Assembly: GCA_001464815.1 (NCBI GenBank)
Contig: LNDW01000020.1
Coordinates: 62,001 to 126,000 of the forward strand
DNA from: Betaproteobacteria bacterium Ga0077527
GTDB taxonomy: Bacteria > Pseudomonadota > Gammaproteobacteria > Burkholderiales > SG8-41
DNA: 64,000 nt
Direction of reading: 5' to 3'
This document shows positions 1-7,737 of the stretch, one piece after another (position 1 is the first letter of the stretch; the number at the start of each line of letters is the position of its first letter). Position numbers and translations under genes: made by a program. The notes under the pieces were generated by a model. It made no database searches. It worked only from the letters and a program-made list of their open reading frames with translations, and had not been told where the DNA came from.

Positions 1-436
1 CGCCATCCTTCTCATGCCACAGCGGCGAAGGAAAGATGTTGATGTCGACAGCCTTGCCGGACTGGATGTTCTCGAATACCGGCCCTTTCTCGACGGCCAC
101 CGGCTCGTATTTCGCGGCAGCCGCCTGCCATTGCCTGGGCAGGCCGCGCAGTTTTTGCACCAGCGCATGGTGGGCATGCTCCACCGGCAGGCGCAGGATC
201 GAGGACAACCGCGCCGGACTCGCGGTGCTGCAGGTCAGCACACGAAAGCCTTTGGGATAGCCCTTGATTTCGTCAAACAGCAGCGCCGGCGCGCCGTCGA
301 TCTTGACGTTCATCTCGCTGATTGCGCCGAGCTCGAGCTTTGCATCCGCACCCGGCACATCCTTCAGCTCGCCGAGCTGGCGCGCGGTATCCAGCCAGGC
401 ACGCAGATCGAGGGGATTGCCGGCCGGATGCGTCAT
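1..436 (-). CDS. UbiD-family decarboxylase, N-terminal part (cut by window edge)
   Basis: Reverse-strand reading frame open to the window edge; about 145 N-terminal residues are visible. It starts at an ATG at 434-436, two bases after the stop of the 2Fe-2S subunit gene, so it is the last visible gene of the operon. The start (MTHPAGNPLDLRAWLDT, then GELKDVPGAD and LGAISEM) and the later segment AVDINIFPSPLWHEKDG match the N-terminal part of UbiD-type decarboxylases, which use prenylated FMN on aromatic or unsaturated acids. The catalytic part lies outside the window. Its place behind a molybdenum hydroxylase suggests a catabolic rather than ubiquinone-synthesis role. Family assignment is good; the substrate is unknown. 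Confidence 0.8.
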   Translation of the reverse strand, partial: MTHPAGNPLDLRAWLDTARQLGELKDVPGADAKLELGAISEMNVKIDGAPALLFDEIKGYPKGFRVLTCSTASPARLSSILRLPVEHAHHALVQKLRGLPRQWQAAAAKYEPVAVEKGPVFENIQSGKAVDINIFPSPLWHEKDG

Positions 437-438
437 GA

Positions 439-924
439 TCAGTCCTTCCCTGCTGTTTTCCGCTTGTTTGCCGCCAGATGCACCGCCTTGATCACCTCGG
501 GATAGGTCGCGCAGCGGCAGAGGTTGCCCGACAGGTAATGCCGGATCTCGTCATCGGAGGGATTCGGATGCGCGTCGAGCAGCTGGCGCGTCATCAGCAC
601 AAAACCCGGCGTGCAGAAACCGCACTGGAATGCCCCGGTTTCGATGAAAGCCTGCTGCACGGCATCGAGTCCATGCTCACCCCGAGGCTCTTCGACAGTG
701 CGTACATCAGCGCCGTCAATCAGCGGCGCCAGCGTCAGGCAACCCGATACCGCCTTGCCGTCAACAATCACCGTGCAGCAACCGCAGAGGCCCTGCGCGC
801 AGCTCTCGCGCGCACCGAACAGGCCCTGGTCCTGCAGCACCTCGACCAGGTTGTGGTGATTACCGACTTGCGCCGAAACCGGGCGGCCGTTGAGGGTGAA
901 TTCGATGGTGCGATGAGTAGTCAT
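439..924 (-). CDS. 2Fe-2S subunit of a xanthine-oxidase-family hydroxylase (CoxS-like)
   Basis: A 161-aa protein of the usual size for the small iron-sulfur subunit of molybdenum hydroxylases. The N-terminal plant-ferredoxin fold holds the first cluster (CAQGLCGCC near residues 42-50 plus a further Cys in SGCLTLA). The C-terminal helical domain holds the second (CGFCTPG and NLCRCATYP). It passes electrons from the Mo site to FAD. It lies upstream of the UbiD-like gene with a 2-nt gap, but 208 bp of repeat sequence separate it from the large subunit, an unusual break in an otherwise tight operon. Confidence 0.93.
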   Translation of the reverse strand: MTTHRTIEFTLNGRPVSAQVGNHHNLVEVLQDQGLFGARESCAQGLCGCCTVIVDGKAVSGCLTLAPLIDGADVRTVEEPRGEHGLDAVQQAFIETGAFQCGFCTPGFVLMTRQLLDAHPNPSDDEIRHYLSGNLCRCATYPEVIKAVHLAANKRKTAGKD

Positions 925-940
925 AACGTCAAAACCTTTT

Positions 941-1044
941 TAGCCACAGAGGACACAGAGATTACAGAGAACTGCAAAAACAACAATTAACCAAGGCAGT
1001 TCGATTGGGGTTTTTCTCTGTGCTCTCTGTGACCTCTGTGGCTA
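941..1044. repeat. Imperfect inverted repeat with 30-bp arms
   Basis: Arms at 941-970 and 1015-1044 are reverse complements at 27 of 30 positions, around a 44-bp spacer. The outermost part reads TAGCCACAGAGG and its complement. Similar CACAGAG-rich palindromes occur between genes in many proteobacterial genomes. It lies between the large and small subunit genes of the hydroxylase operon and could fold into a long hairpin in the operon mRNA. Confidence 0.85.
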
Positions 1045-1135
1045 GTTTTTGAACTTGGTTTTTGAACTTGGTTTTTGAACTTGGTTTTTGAACTTGGTTT
1101 TTGATCTTGGTTTTTGATCTTCTTTTTTGATCTCA
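1045..1135. repeat. 13-bp tandem repeat, seven units
   Basis: Seven end-to-end 13-bp units: the first four read GTTTTTGAACTTG exactly, the fifth and sixth change AAC to ATC, and the seventh is more diverged and contains the TGA stop of the large-subunit gene (reverse strand). The array starts where the 941-1044 inverted repeat ends. It is non-coding apart from that stop codon. Its copy number is a candidate for slippage variation. Confidence 0.9.
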
Positions 1136-3436
1136 ATCTTCCAACGGCTTGCCGGCATTGGCGCGCAGTCCGCGATACACCGCTTCTGCAGTCAGCGGCA
1201 GGCCGGTCAGGCGCACACCCACGGCATCGTCGATGGCACTGGCAATCGCCGGCGACACACCAAAGGTGCCGCTTTCGCCGACACCCTTGGCGCCGAAGGG
1301 TCCCGACTGCTGCACCATGTCCACCGCCTCGTTCTCCATCACCGCCGGCACGTCGCGGATGCCCGGAATTTTGTAATCAGCGAGTGAGGCATTGGTGCAC
1401 TGGCCGGCATCGAAGTCCATGCGCTCATAGAGCGTAAAACCGAGCTGCATCAGTGTCGCACCCGAAATCTGGGTTTCGACAATCGCCGGATTCACCGGCC
1501 GGCCGACGTCAACCAGGTTGACCAGGCGCGTGATTTTGAACTCGCCGGTTTCGGTATCGACCTCAACCTCCGCACCGGTGGCACCGATCATCCAGAACGG
1601 CGTCGCATTGGTGGTCTGCCCCTGCGCATCGGGCGAGGCATAGGTCGGGATATAGCTGCCGACGCCAACAACGTTGCCCGCCTGCATGCCGTACTTCTTG
1701 CGGAAGATATCGGGGATGGGTGCGGTCTCCGCCGACAGGCCGACCTCCTGCGCCAGTTGCATCAGCTTGTCGCGTGCATCTTCAGCCGCCAGCTTCACCG
1801 CATGGCCCATGTGGTAGGTCGAACGCGAACCGAGGGTGGCCATGTCGTACGGCGTGACATCGGTATCGGGATGCACCACGGTCACCGTTTCCACCGGTAC
1901 GCCCAGTGCCTCGGCGGCAAACTGCGCCATCGCGGTGTCGGAGCCCTGCCCCATGTCCACGGTGCCGCAGTAGACCATCACGCTGCCGTCGGCGCTGATG
2001 TTGACGATGGCCACCGAAGTTGTCGGTGAAATACTCGCCTTGAAACCGATGGCCATGCCGCGGCCGCGGCGGATGCTGCCCTGGCCATGGTCAAACGGTT
2101 TCTCCCATTGCATGCGCTCGGCCAGGCGCTCCAGCACCTTCTCGATGCCGGCGTCCTGCATGATGGTGCCAGTGGCCTGCGGCCGGCCGTTTTTCAGGAT
2201 GTTTTTGCGGCGGAAGGCCAGCGGATCGATGTTCAGCGCCCTGGCGATCATGTCGGTGTGGCTTTCGTAACCCCACACCAGCTGCGGGATGCCGAAACCG
2301 CGCAGGGCACCAGCCGCCGGCAGATTGGTGTACAGCGCGTAGGAATCAATCGCCACATGGTCGATGTCGTAGGGCCCGGGTGCTGTGAAGCCGGATTTCT
2401 GCGTCACCCGCGGCCCGATGTCGGCATAGGCGCCGCCGTTCCACCACACCTCGCATTCGCGCGCGGTGATCTTGCCGTCGCGGGTCACCGCGCTCTTGAT
2501 GCGCAGCGTCGCCGCGTGTTTGGTGATCTGGTAGAACTGCTCCTCCATGGTCAGCGCGATTTTCACCGGACGCCCGGCGAGCAGCGCCGCGATCGCGGTC
2601 AGTGCCTCGATCTTGATGTAGAGCTTGGCCCCGAAGCCGCCGCCCAGGTACGGCACCCTGACCCGCACCCTGCTCTCCGGCCAGCCGAGCAGACGCGCAA
2701 TCTCGATGCGCACGAAGGACGGGCTCTGCGAAGCGGTGTGGATGTCGAGCCGGTTGGGCTGCGGATCCGCAACGGTGACAAAGGGCTCCAGCGGCACATG
2801 CAGCACCTGCTGGGTGCGGAAAGTGTGCTCGAACACATGATCGGCTTCGGCAAAGGCCTTCTGCGCATCACCACGGCGCAGGCGGAAATCGAGCGCGATA
2901 TTGGTGTCTCGTTTGTCCTTCAGATGCTTCAGGTCGGGAAAGGTGCCCGCAGGCTTAAGCACTTCATGAACAACAGCCTTCGAGGTCATCGCCTCGATTT
3001 CGTCGAACACCGCGGGCAGTTCCTCGTAATCGACGATGATGCTCTGCGCTGCCGCTTCGGCAACATGGATATCAGCCGCCAGCACCAGCGCCACCGGTTC
3101 ACCGACATGGCGCACCTTGTCGATCGCCAGCACCGGCTGGTCATGGAAGGCCGGGCCGTAGTGCGGGTCCGGCACCAGTTTCATGATGTCGGCAGCGGTG
3201 TACACCGCATAAACTCCCGGCATCGCCCGTGCAGCCGAAGTGTCAATGCTGCGGATGCGGCCATGCGCCAGGGTGCTGCGATGCACCTTGCCGTAAAGCA
3301 TGCCCGGCAGACGCAGGTTGTGCACATACTCGGCCCTGCCGGTCACTTTGGCGCGGGCCTCGACGCGCGGGATCGACCGCCCTATGGACGAAAATGAGGC
3401 CTGGCCGGCGTTGGTTTTTCCCTGAATGTTGGCCAC
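1133..3436 (-). CDS. Molybdopterin-binding large subunit, xanthine-oxidase family (CoxL/XdhA-like)
   Basis: About 767 aa, the usual length for the catalytic subunit. It shows the molybdopterin motifs GGGFGAK, GALRGFG and DMGQGSDT, and the C-terminal GAKGVGESGTFG with the catalytic Glu of the family. The CO-dehydrogenase signature AYxCSFR is absent, so it is not a form I CO dehydrogenase; related families act on aromatic CoA esters, N-heterocycles or aldehydes. I chose the GTG at 3436 because GGAGGA lies 8 nt upstream; a TTG two codons earlier is also open. It follows the FAD subunit by 2 nt. The substrate is unknown. Confidence 0.9.
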   Translation of the reverse strand: MANIQGKTNAGQASFSSIGRSIPRVEARAKVTGRAEYVHNLRLPGMLYGKVHRSTLAHGRIRSIDTSAARAMPGVYAVYTAADIMKLVPDPHYGPAFHDQPVLAIDKVRHVGEPVALVLAADIHVAEAAAQSIIVDYEELPAVFDEIEAMTSKAVVHEVLKPAGTFPDLKHLKDKRDTNIALDFRLRRGDAQKAFAEADHVFEHTFRTQQVLHVPLEPFVTVADPQPNRLDIHTASQSPSFVRIEIARLLGWPESRVRVRVPYLGGGFGAKLYIKIEALTAIAALLAGRPVKIALTMEEQFYQITKHAATLRIKSAVTRDGKITARECEVWWNGGAYADIGPRVTQKSGFTAPGPYDIDHVAIDSYALYTNLPAAGALRGFGIPQLVWGYESHTDMIARALNIDPLAFRRKNILKNGRPQATGTIMQDAGIEKVLERLAERMQWEKPFDHGQGSIRRGRGMAIGFKASISPTTSVAIVNISADGSVMVYCGTVDMGQGSDTAMAQFAAEALGVPVETVTVVHPDTDVTPYDMATLGSRSTYHMGHAVKLAAEDARDKLMQLAQEVGLSAETAPIPDIFRKKYGMQAGNVVGVGSYIPTYASPDAQGQTTNATPFWMIGATGAEVEVDTETGEFKITRLVNLVDVGRPVNPAIVETQISGATLMQLGFTLYERMDFDAGQCTNASLADYKIPGIRDVPAVMENEAVDMVQQSGPFGAKGVGESGTFGVSPAIASAIDDAVGVRLTGLPLTAEAVYRGLRANAGKPLED

Positions 3437-3438
3437 GA

Positions 3439-4302
3439 TCAATGTCCTCCGCCAGCGAGTGCCTGCTTCACGGCACGCGCGGCATAAACCCGCAGCAGCT
3501 CGCGCTTGTAGGCCGCAGAACCGCGCGCATCACCGATGAGTTCCGCTTCAGCGGCGGCGGCCTCGCCGGCCCTTGCCAGCACGGCATCCGTCACCGTCGC
3601 GCCGCGCAATACAGCCTCGGCCTGCGCCATACGCAGGGGTTTCTCGGTCGCGGCGCTGACCACCACGCGCGCATCCTCGATCAGCGCACCATCGGTTTTC
3701 AGCGCCACCGCAATACCCAGCGTCGGCCAGTCATCGGCGGTGCGCGTGGTGCATTTGACATAGGCCGAACGGCGGCCATCCTGCGCCGGCACGTGCACTT
3801 CGCTGATCAGTTCGTTTTTCGCCAGCGCGGTTTCGTAATAACCGGTGAACAGGTCCTGCACCGCCAGCCGGCGCTCGCCAGCCAGTGATACCGCGGTCAG
3901 CTCGGCGCCCAGCGCGATCAGCACCGGCGGCAGGTCCATGTGCGGATCGGCATGGGCGAGATGTCCCCCCAGCGTCGCGACATTGCGCACCCGCACATTC
4001 GACAGTGTGCGCAGCGTACGCGTGATCACCGGCGCCGCCTTGCGCACGGCAGCCGACTGCTCGAGCGCGGACAGCGTGGCCAGCGCACCGATGGTGAGCC
4101 CCCCGCGGGTCCGCGCGACCCGCGCGTGTTTTTTCTCGACCCCGCGCAGGCTGACCAGACAGGCCGGCTGAAACACACCGGTTTTCATCATCAGCATCAG
4201 CGCAGTGCAGCCGCCAAAGGCGCGTACCGCGGGATCTTCGGTATCCAGCAGCTTCAGCGCGCCCTTCAGCGAGCGCGGCTCAGCGAGTTCGAAGGGAATC
4301 AT
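3439..4302 (-). CDS. FAD-binding subunit of the molybdenum hydroxylase (CoxM-like)
   Basis: 287 aa with the PCMH-type FAD fold: the N-terminal loop AFGGCTALMLM and the motif TLGGHLAHADPHMDLP contact FAD, and the C-terminal third is the CO-dehydrogenase flavoprotein domain. It should move electrons from the 2Fe-2S subunit to an acceptor. Its start overlaps the stop of the CoxG-like gene by 4 nt (ATGA), and the large subunit starts 2 nt after its stop, so these three genes look translationally coupled. Confidence 0.93.
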   Translation of the reverse strand: MIPFELAEPRSLKGALKLLDTEDPAVRAFGGCTALMLMMKTGVFQPACLVSLRGVEKKHARVARTRGGLTIGALATLSALEQSAAVRKAAPVITRTLRTLSNVRVRNVATLGGHLAHADPHMDLPPVLIALGAELTAVSLAGERRLAVQDLFTGYYETALAKNELISEVHVPAQDGRRSAYVKCTTRTADDWPTLGIAVALKTDGALIEDARVVVSAATEKPLRMAQAEAVLRGATVTDAVLARAGEAAAAEAELIGDARGSAAYKRELLRVYAARAVKQALAGGGH

Positions 4303-4772
4303 GCAGCGCCCTTTTCAGCGCTGGCCTCAGTGCCGGCAAACGCCGCGCGGAGGTTTTTGGCAAACTGTTTTTCCATGTCCTTGGCCTTGGCTTTCAGCAC
4401 CGGCTGGCCGATGCTGCCCAGCTTGCCGGTGAGTGCGGTGTCGATTTCATACTGGATGGTGGTGCCCTGCGCGGTCTCGACCAGACGTGTCGCCGAAGTC
4501 GCGGTGAGCCGCCCCGCCAATCCCAGCGGCGCGCCTTCGATTTTCGCCGCGATGACTGCAGGTGCGGTGACCTCGGTCAACTCTGCCGTGACCTTGAACT
4601 TGAAGGTCATGTAGGCGACCTTGGTTTCGAGTACCGCATCGAATGTGCGTTCGTCACGCGGCACCAGGTCTTTCACGCCGTCAATGCAGGATGCAAAGAA
4701 ATGAATGTCCTGCAATTTTGCGAATACCGCGTCTCGCGCGGCATCAACCGCAATTTCACCGCTGAATTTCAT
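4299..4772 (-). CDS. CoxG-like SRPBCC protein
   Basis: 157 aa when started at MKFSGEIAVDA (ATG at 4772); an in-frame ATG 19 codons earlier adds sequence unlike the family. Members of the CoxG/SRPBCC family accompany molybdenum hydroxylase operons and are linked to maturation or membrane recruitment of the complex. The visible core (FFASCIDGVKDL, AYMTFKFKV, GLAGRLTATSATRLVE, then LGSIGQPVLKAKAKDME) fits that family. It overlaps the FAD subunit by 4 nt. A terminator-like hairpin separates it from the Bug gene upstream. Confidence 0.87.
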   Translation of the reverse strand: MKFSGEIAVDAARDAVFAKLQDIHFFASCIDGVKDLVPRDERTFDAVLETKVAYMTFKFKVTAELTEVTAPAVIAAKIEGAPLGLAGRLTATSATRLVETAQGTTIQYEIDTALTGKLGSIGQPVLKAKAKDMEKQFAKNLRAAFAGTEASAEKGAA

Positions 4773-4852
4773 GGCAACGCCGTGTTTTAGGGAGCGCGCT
4801 ACTGTAATTGCAGGCCCACTCAAAATCAATGCACAGCGCGGGAAAAAAGGGC

Positions 4853-4884
4853 AAAAAAATCCCCGGCGCGCGGCCGGGGATTTT
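4853..4884 (-). terminator. Rho-independent terminator after the Bug gene
   Basis: Perfect 12-bp arms at 4856-4867 and 4873-4884 with a 5-nt loop and a GC-rich core (CCCCGGC/GCCGGGG). On the minus strand the stem is followed by a run of T (complement of the A-run at 4854-4859). It lies 30 nt beyond the stop of the Bug gene, so the hydroxylase operon probably has its own promoter or depends on readthrough. The plus side also carries four T, so it may act both ways. Confidence 0.8.
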
Positions 4885-4913
4885 GCTGCGGGACGAACCG
4901 GCCCTGCGATCGT

Positions 4914-5888
4914 TCAGTCGGCGTATTGACCAGCGGCCTTGATGATCGGCGCCCACTTGTCGATTTCAGCCCTCAGGTGCCTGGCCAGCGATTCGGGCGT
5001 GGCGCGGTCCGGGGTCACCGCCTCGGCACCGAGCTTGACCAGCGAATCCTTGAATTGCTGGTCCTTGATCGCGGCGTTCAGCGCGGCGTTGAGCTTGTCG
5101 AGCACAGCCTTCGGCGTGCCCTTGGGTGCGTAGAGGCCGTGCCACACCGCCACCTCGAAATCCTTCAGGCCCTGCTCGTGCAGCGTCGGCACAAAGGGCA
5201 GTGCCGGGATGCGCTTCTTGGTGGTCACGCCAAACACCTTGACCCGGCCCGACTGGATGGGACCGGTGGTGTTGGTGGTCTGGTCGCACATCAGGTCAAT
5301 CTGGTTGCCCATCAGCGCGGTCATCGCCGGGCCGGTGCCATTGTAGGGCACGGTCTGGATATCGGCCTGGATGCGCGACAGGAACATCAGTCCGCACAGA
5401 TGCGAGGCCGCGCCGAGGCCGGCGTTGCCAAGGTTGAGCTTGTCGCGGTTGGCCTTGATGTAGGTGATGAAATCCTTGTAGTTGTCCGGCGGCAGACCGG
5501 TACGCGCGATCAGCGTCATCGGCACATCGGCAACCTGGCCGATGTATTCAAAATCGGTCAGCGGATTGAAGGGCAGCTTGCGGTACAGCGTCGGCGCGGT
5601 GGACATGCCGATGTGATGGAGCAGGATTTGATAGCCGTCGGGCTTTGCCTTGGCGACCACGCCCACACCCAGTGTACCGCCGGCACCGGCGCGGTTTTCG
5701 ATGATGACCTGCTGCTTCAGCGTCTTGGTCATGTGCGCAGCCAGATTGCGGCCCAGCGTGTCGGTCGGACCACCCGCGGCGAAGGGCACCACGATGGAAA
5801 TCGGCCGCGTTGGGTAGTCCTGGGCGAGCGCGGTGCCGGAAAGCAGCGTCGCAAAAACCGAAACGACACCGGTGATTACTCGTAACAT
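4914..5888 (-). CDS. TctC/Bug-family periplasmic solute-binding protein (copy 1)
   Basis: 324 aa with a signal peptide (cleavage near LSGTALAQ|DYP). Typical Bug features follow: RPISIVVPFAAGGPTD near the N-terminus, the IIENRAGAGGTLG block, PDGYQILL, and a YNGTGPAMTALMGNQIDLM segment where family proteins hold the carboxylate. The family captures small carboxylic or amino acids; no TctA/TctB membrane partners are in the window. It heads the hydroxylase/UbiD gene set and may bind its substrate, but a terminator separates them. AGGA lies upstream of the ATG. Confidence 0.92.
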   Translation of the reverse strand: MLRVITGVVSVFATLLSGTALAQDYPTRPISIVVPFAAGGPTDTLGRNLAAHMTKTLKQQVIIENRAGAGGTLGVGVVAKAKPDGYQILLHHIGMSTAPTLYRKLPFNPLTDFEYIGQVADVPMTLIARTGLPPDNYKDFITYIKANRDKLNLGNAGLGAASHLCGLMFLSRIQADIQTVPYNGTGPAMTALMGNQIDLMCDQTTNTTGPIQSGRVKVFGVTTKKRIPALPFVPTLHEQGLKDFEVAVWHGLYAPKGTPKAVLDKLNAALNAAIKDQQFKDSLVKLGAEAVTPDRATPESLARHLRAEIDKWAPIIKAAGQYAD

Positions 5889-5993
5889 GTTGATTCCTTT
5901 GATAAAAAGAACCTGTTGAAGTTTGAGTCAGGGGCGAAACCCTGTTCGGGAATCGCCAGCCCCGCTCCTTGGAAATATGAAGGCGGCGGGATT

Positions 5994-7280
5994 TTAACGC
6001 GGGTTGGAGCCACCGCGATGACTGCGTTGACCCTGACCCGTACGGCCGCCCGGAGCCCCCTGCCGCGGCTTGCCGTTGCCGCGCCAGGCACCCGGCGGCG
6101 CCCGGCGCGCGCCGGTGCGCGGCGCCTCGCTGCGCAACGGGTTCTTCGCCTCGAAACCGGGCACGCTCCAGCGTTCAATCGCCTGGCCGATGTAGCGCTC
6201 AATCTGTTTCAACTGGCGCAGATCGTCGGAGGAGGCAAAGGAAATCGCGATGCCGCTGGCGCCGGCACGGCCGGTGCGGCCGATGCGGTGCACATAATCC
6301 TCGGCCACCTTCGGCAGGTCGTAGTTGATGACATGGCCGATGCTGGCGACGTCGATGCCGCGCGCGGCGACATCGGTGGCGACCAGCACACGCACCGCGC
6401 CGCTGCGCAGCCGGGTCAGTGTGCGGTTGCGCTGCGACTGGCTCATGTTGCCGTGGAGCGCGGCGGCTTCATGACCGCCGTGGAACAGCTTGTCGGCCAG
6501 ACGGTCGGCGCCGTGCTTGGTCGCCGTGAAGACGATGGTCTGATCCGCGCACTCCTCGCGCAGCAGGTGTTCAAGCAGGCGGTGCTTGTGGCTGCCGTCA
6601 TCAACGACATGCAGCTTTTGCTCGATGTTTTCGTGCTTCGCCTGCGGCGCAGCCACTTCGATGCGCTTCGGTTCGCGCAGCAGCTCGCGCGCCAGCTTGG
6701 CGATGTTGCCGTCCAGCGTCGCCGAAAACAGCAGCGTCTGGCGGGTGGCCGGGGTTTTTGAGGCGATGCGCCGCACCGGCTCGATGAAGCCCATGTCGAG
6801 CATGCGGTCTGCTTCGTCAAGGACGAGGATTTCCAGGCGCGAAAAATCAACCTTGCCCTGCTCGATGAAATCAATCAGGCGGCCGGGGGTCGCCACCAGC
6901 ACATCCAGCGGCTGCTCAAGCAGGCGGCGCTGTTTCGGGTACGGCATGCCGCCAAGCACGGTGCCGGTGCGCATGCGGCGCGTGAACTTGCAGTATTTGT
7001 CGACTGCAGCGGTGACCTGCATCGCCAGTTCGCGGGTTGGGGTCAGCACCAATACGCGCGGGCCGCGGCCGTGGCGCGCCGGCGCCAGCGCCAGACGCTG
7101 CAGCGCCGGCAGCACGAAGGCCGCGGTCTTGCCGGTGCCGGTCGGCGCCGACACCATCAAATCGAAGCCGGTCAGCGCCACCGGAATGGATTGCGCCTGG
7201 ACCGGCGTAGGTTGGTCGTAACCGGCATCGGCCAGCGCCTTGCACAGTTCGGGATTCAGATTGAGTTCAGCAAAAGACAT
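5994..7280 (-). CDS. rhlE: DEAD-box RNA helicase RhlE
   Basis: 428 aa from MSFAELNLNPEL (ATG at 7280); a longer frame adds 28 atypical residues. Motifs in order: Q motif GYDQPTPVQ (20-28), Walker A APTGTGKT (45-52), PTRELA (81-86), DEAD (155-158), SAT (186-188), and HRIGRTGRAG (331-340). The C-terminal tail is rich in Arg and Gly, which is typical of the RhlE branch and contacts RNA. RhlE acts in rRNA maturation and RNA decay, often in the cold. It is divergent from typA across a 457-bp gap. Confidence 0.93.
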   Translation of the reverse strand: MSFAELNLNPELCKALADAGYDQPTPVQAQSIPVALTGFDLMVSAPTGTGKTAAFVLPALQRLALAPARHGRGPRVLVLTPTRELAMQVTAAVDKYCKFTRRMRTGTVLGGMPYPKQRRLLEQPLDVLVATPGRLIDFIEQGKVDFSRLEILVLDEADRMLDMGFIEPVRRIASKTPATRQTLLFSATLDGNIAKLARELLREPKRIEVAAPQAKHENIEQKLHVVDDGSHKHRLLEHLLREECADQTIVFTATKHGADRLADKLFHGGHEAAALHGNMSQSQRNRTLTRLRSGAVRVLVATDVAARGIDVASIGHVINYDLPKVAEDYVHRIGRTGRAGASGIAISFASSDDLRQLKQIERYIGQAIERWSVPGFEAKNPLRSEAPRTGARRAPPGAWRGNGKPRQGAPGGRTGQGQRSHRGGSNPR

Positions 7281-7577
7281 GTCATGACTTTCAAAATACC
7301 CAAGCCACAGACGGCGCAGGACGCACGGAGTACTGCAGCAGCAGGCTTGGCCGGCAAGCTCCATGGCCCCGCAACGTCAGCGACGTTCGGGTTCGCAACA
7401 AATAAACGCGAGGGGGTGGCCAGTGCCGTAATGGCGAATGGCGACTGCCTGCGCACGGGTATCGACGCTAACCGTGGCGAGTGCAGCTATTCAGAGAAGG
7501 GAGCTGAAACGAAGGGGTCAGAAATCGATGCATCTTGCAGCGCACCAAACTGCCGGAACGACCTGCAAGGTGCGCGC

Positions 7578-7583
7578 ACTATA
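7578..7583 (-). promoter_or_regulatory. Candidate -10 element for rhlE
   Basis: On the minus strand the sequence reads TATAGT followed by GCGCGC, a good -10 hexamer with a GC-rich start region. No strong -35 is visible 17 bp upstream (TCGCAA). If used, the rhlE mRNA would have a leader of about 290 nt. Confidence 0.4.
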
Positions 7584-7699
7584 CCCGCAAGTATCGGAAA
7601 TTGCGAGGTTTTTCCCGGTTTACCTGACCCGATCCCGCTGCCGCAATCGGAGAATTGCCGGAAACTCCAGAATATTCAAGGTAATAGCTTTGCACCCCA

Positions 7700-7708
7700 T
7701 GCTACAAT
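7700..7708 (+). promoter_or_regulatory. Extended -10 promoter for typA
   Basis: TGCTACAAT fits the extended -10 form (TGnTAnaaT) and places the transcription start roughly 20 nt before the GTG start of typA. The -35 region is weak, as expected for an extended -10. Confidence 0.5.
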
Positions 7709-7737
7709 CCGCCCCTTTTTTCCAAGGCGTACCGGCC

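Larger units (their letters stand above)
7281..7737. other. 457-bp gap between rhlE and typA
   Basis: No convincing gene. It holds the candidate promoters of rhlE (minus) and typA (plus). The rhlE promoter candidate lies close to 300 nt from its start codon, implying a long mRNA leader. The open frame running into typA from 7438 has no gene-like start and reads as non-coding. Confidence 0.6.

Noticed and set aside
1045-1135. 13-bp repeats considered as a CRISPR array
   Set aside because: Units are directly adjacent without spacers and there are no cas genes.
1133-3436. CO dehydrogenase (CoxL form I)
   Set aside because: The AYxCSFR active-site motif is absent; only the general hydroxylase motifs and the catalytic Glu are present.
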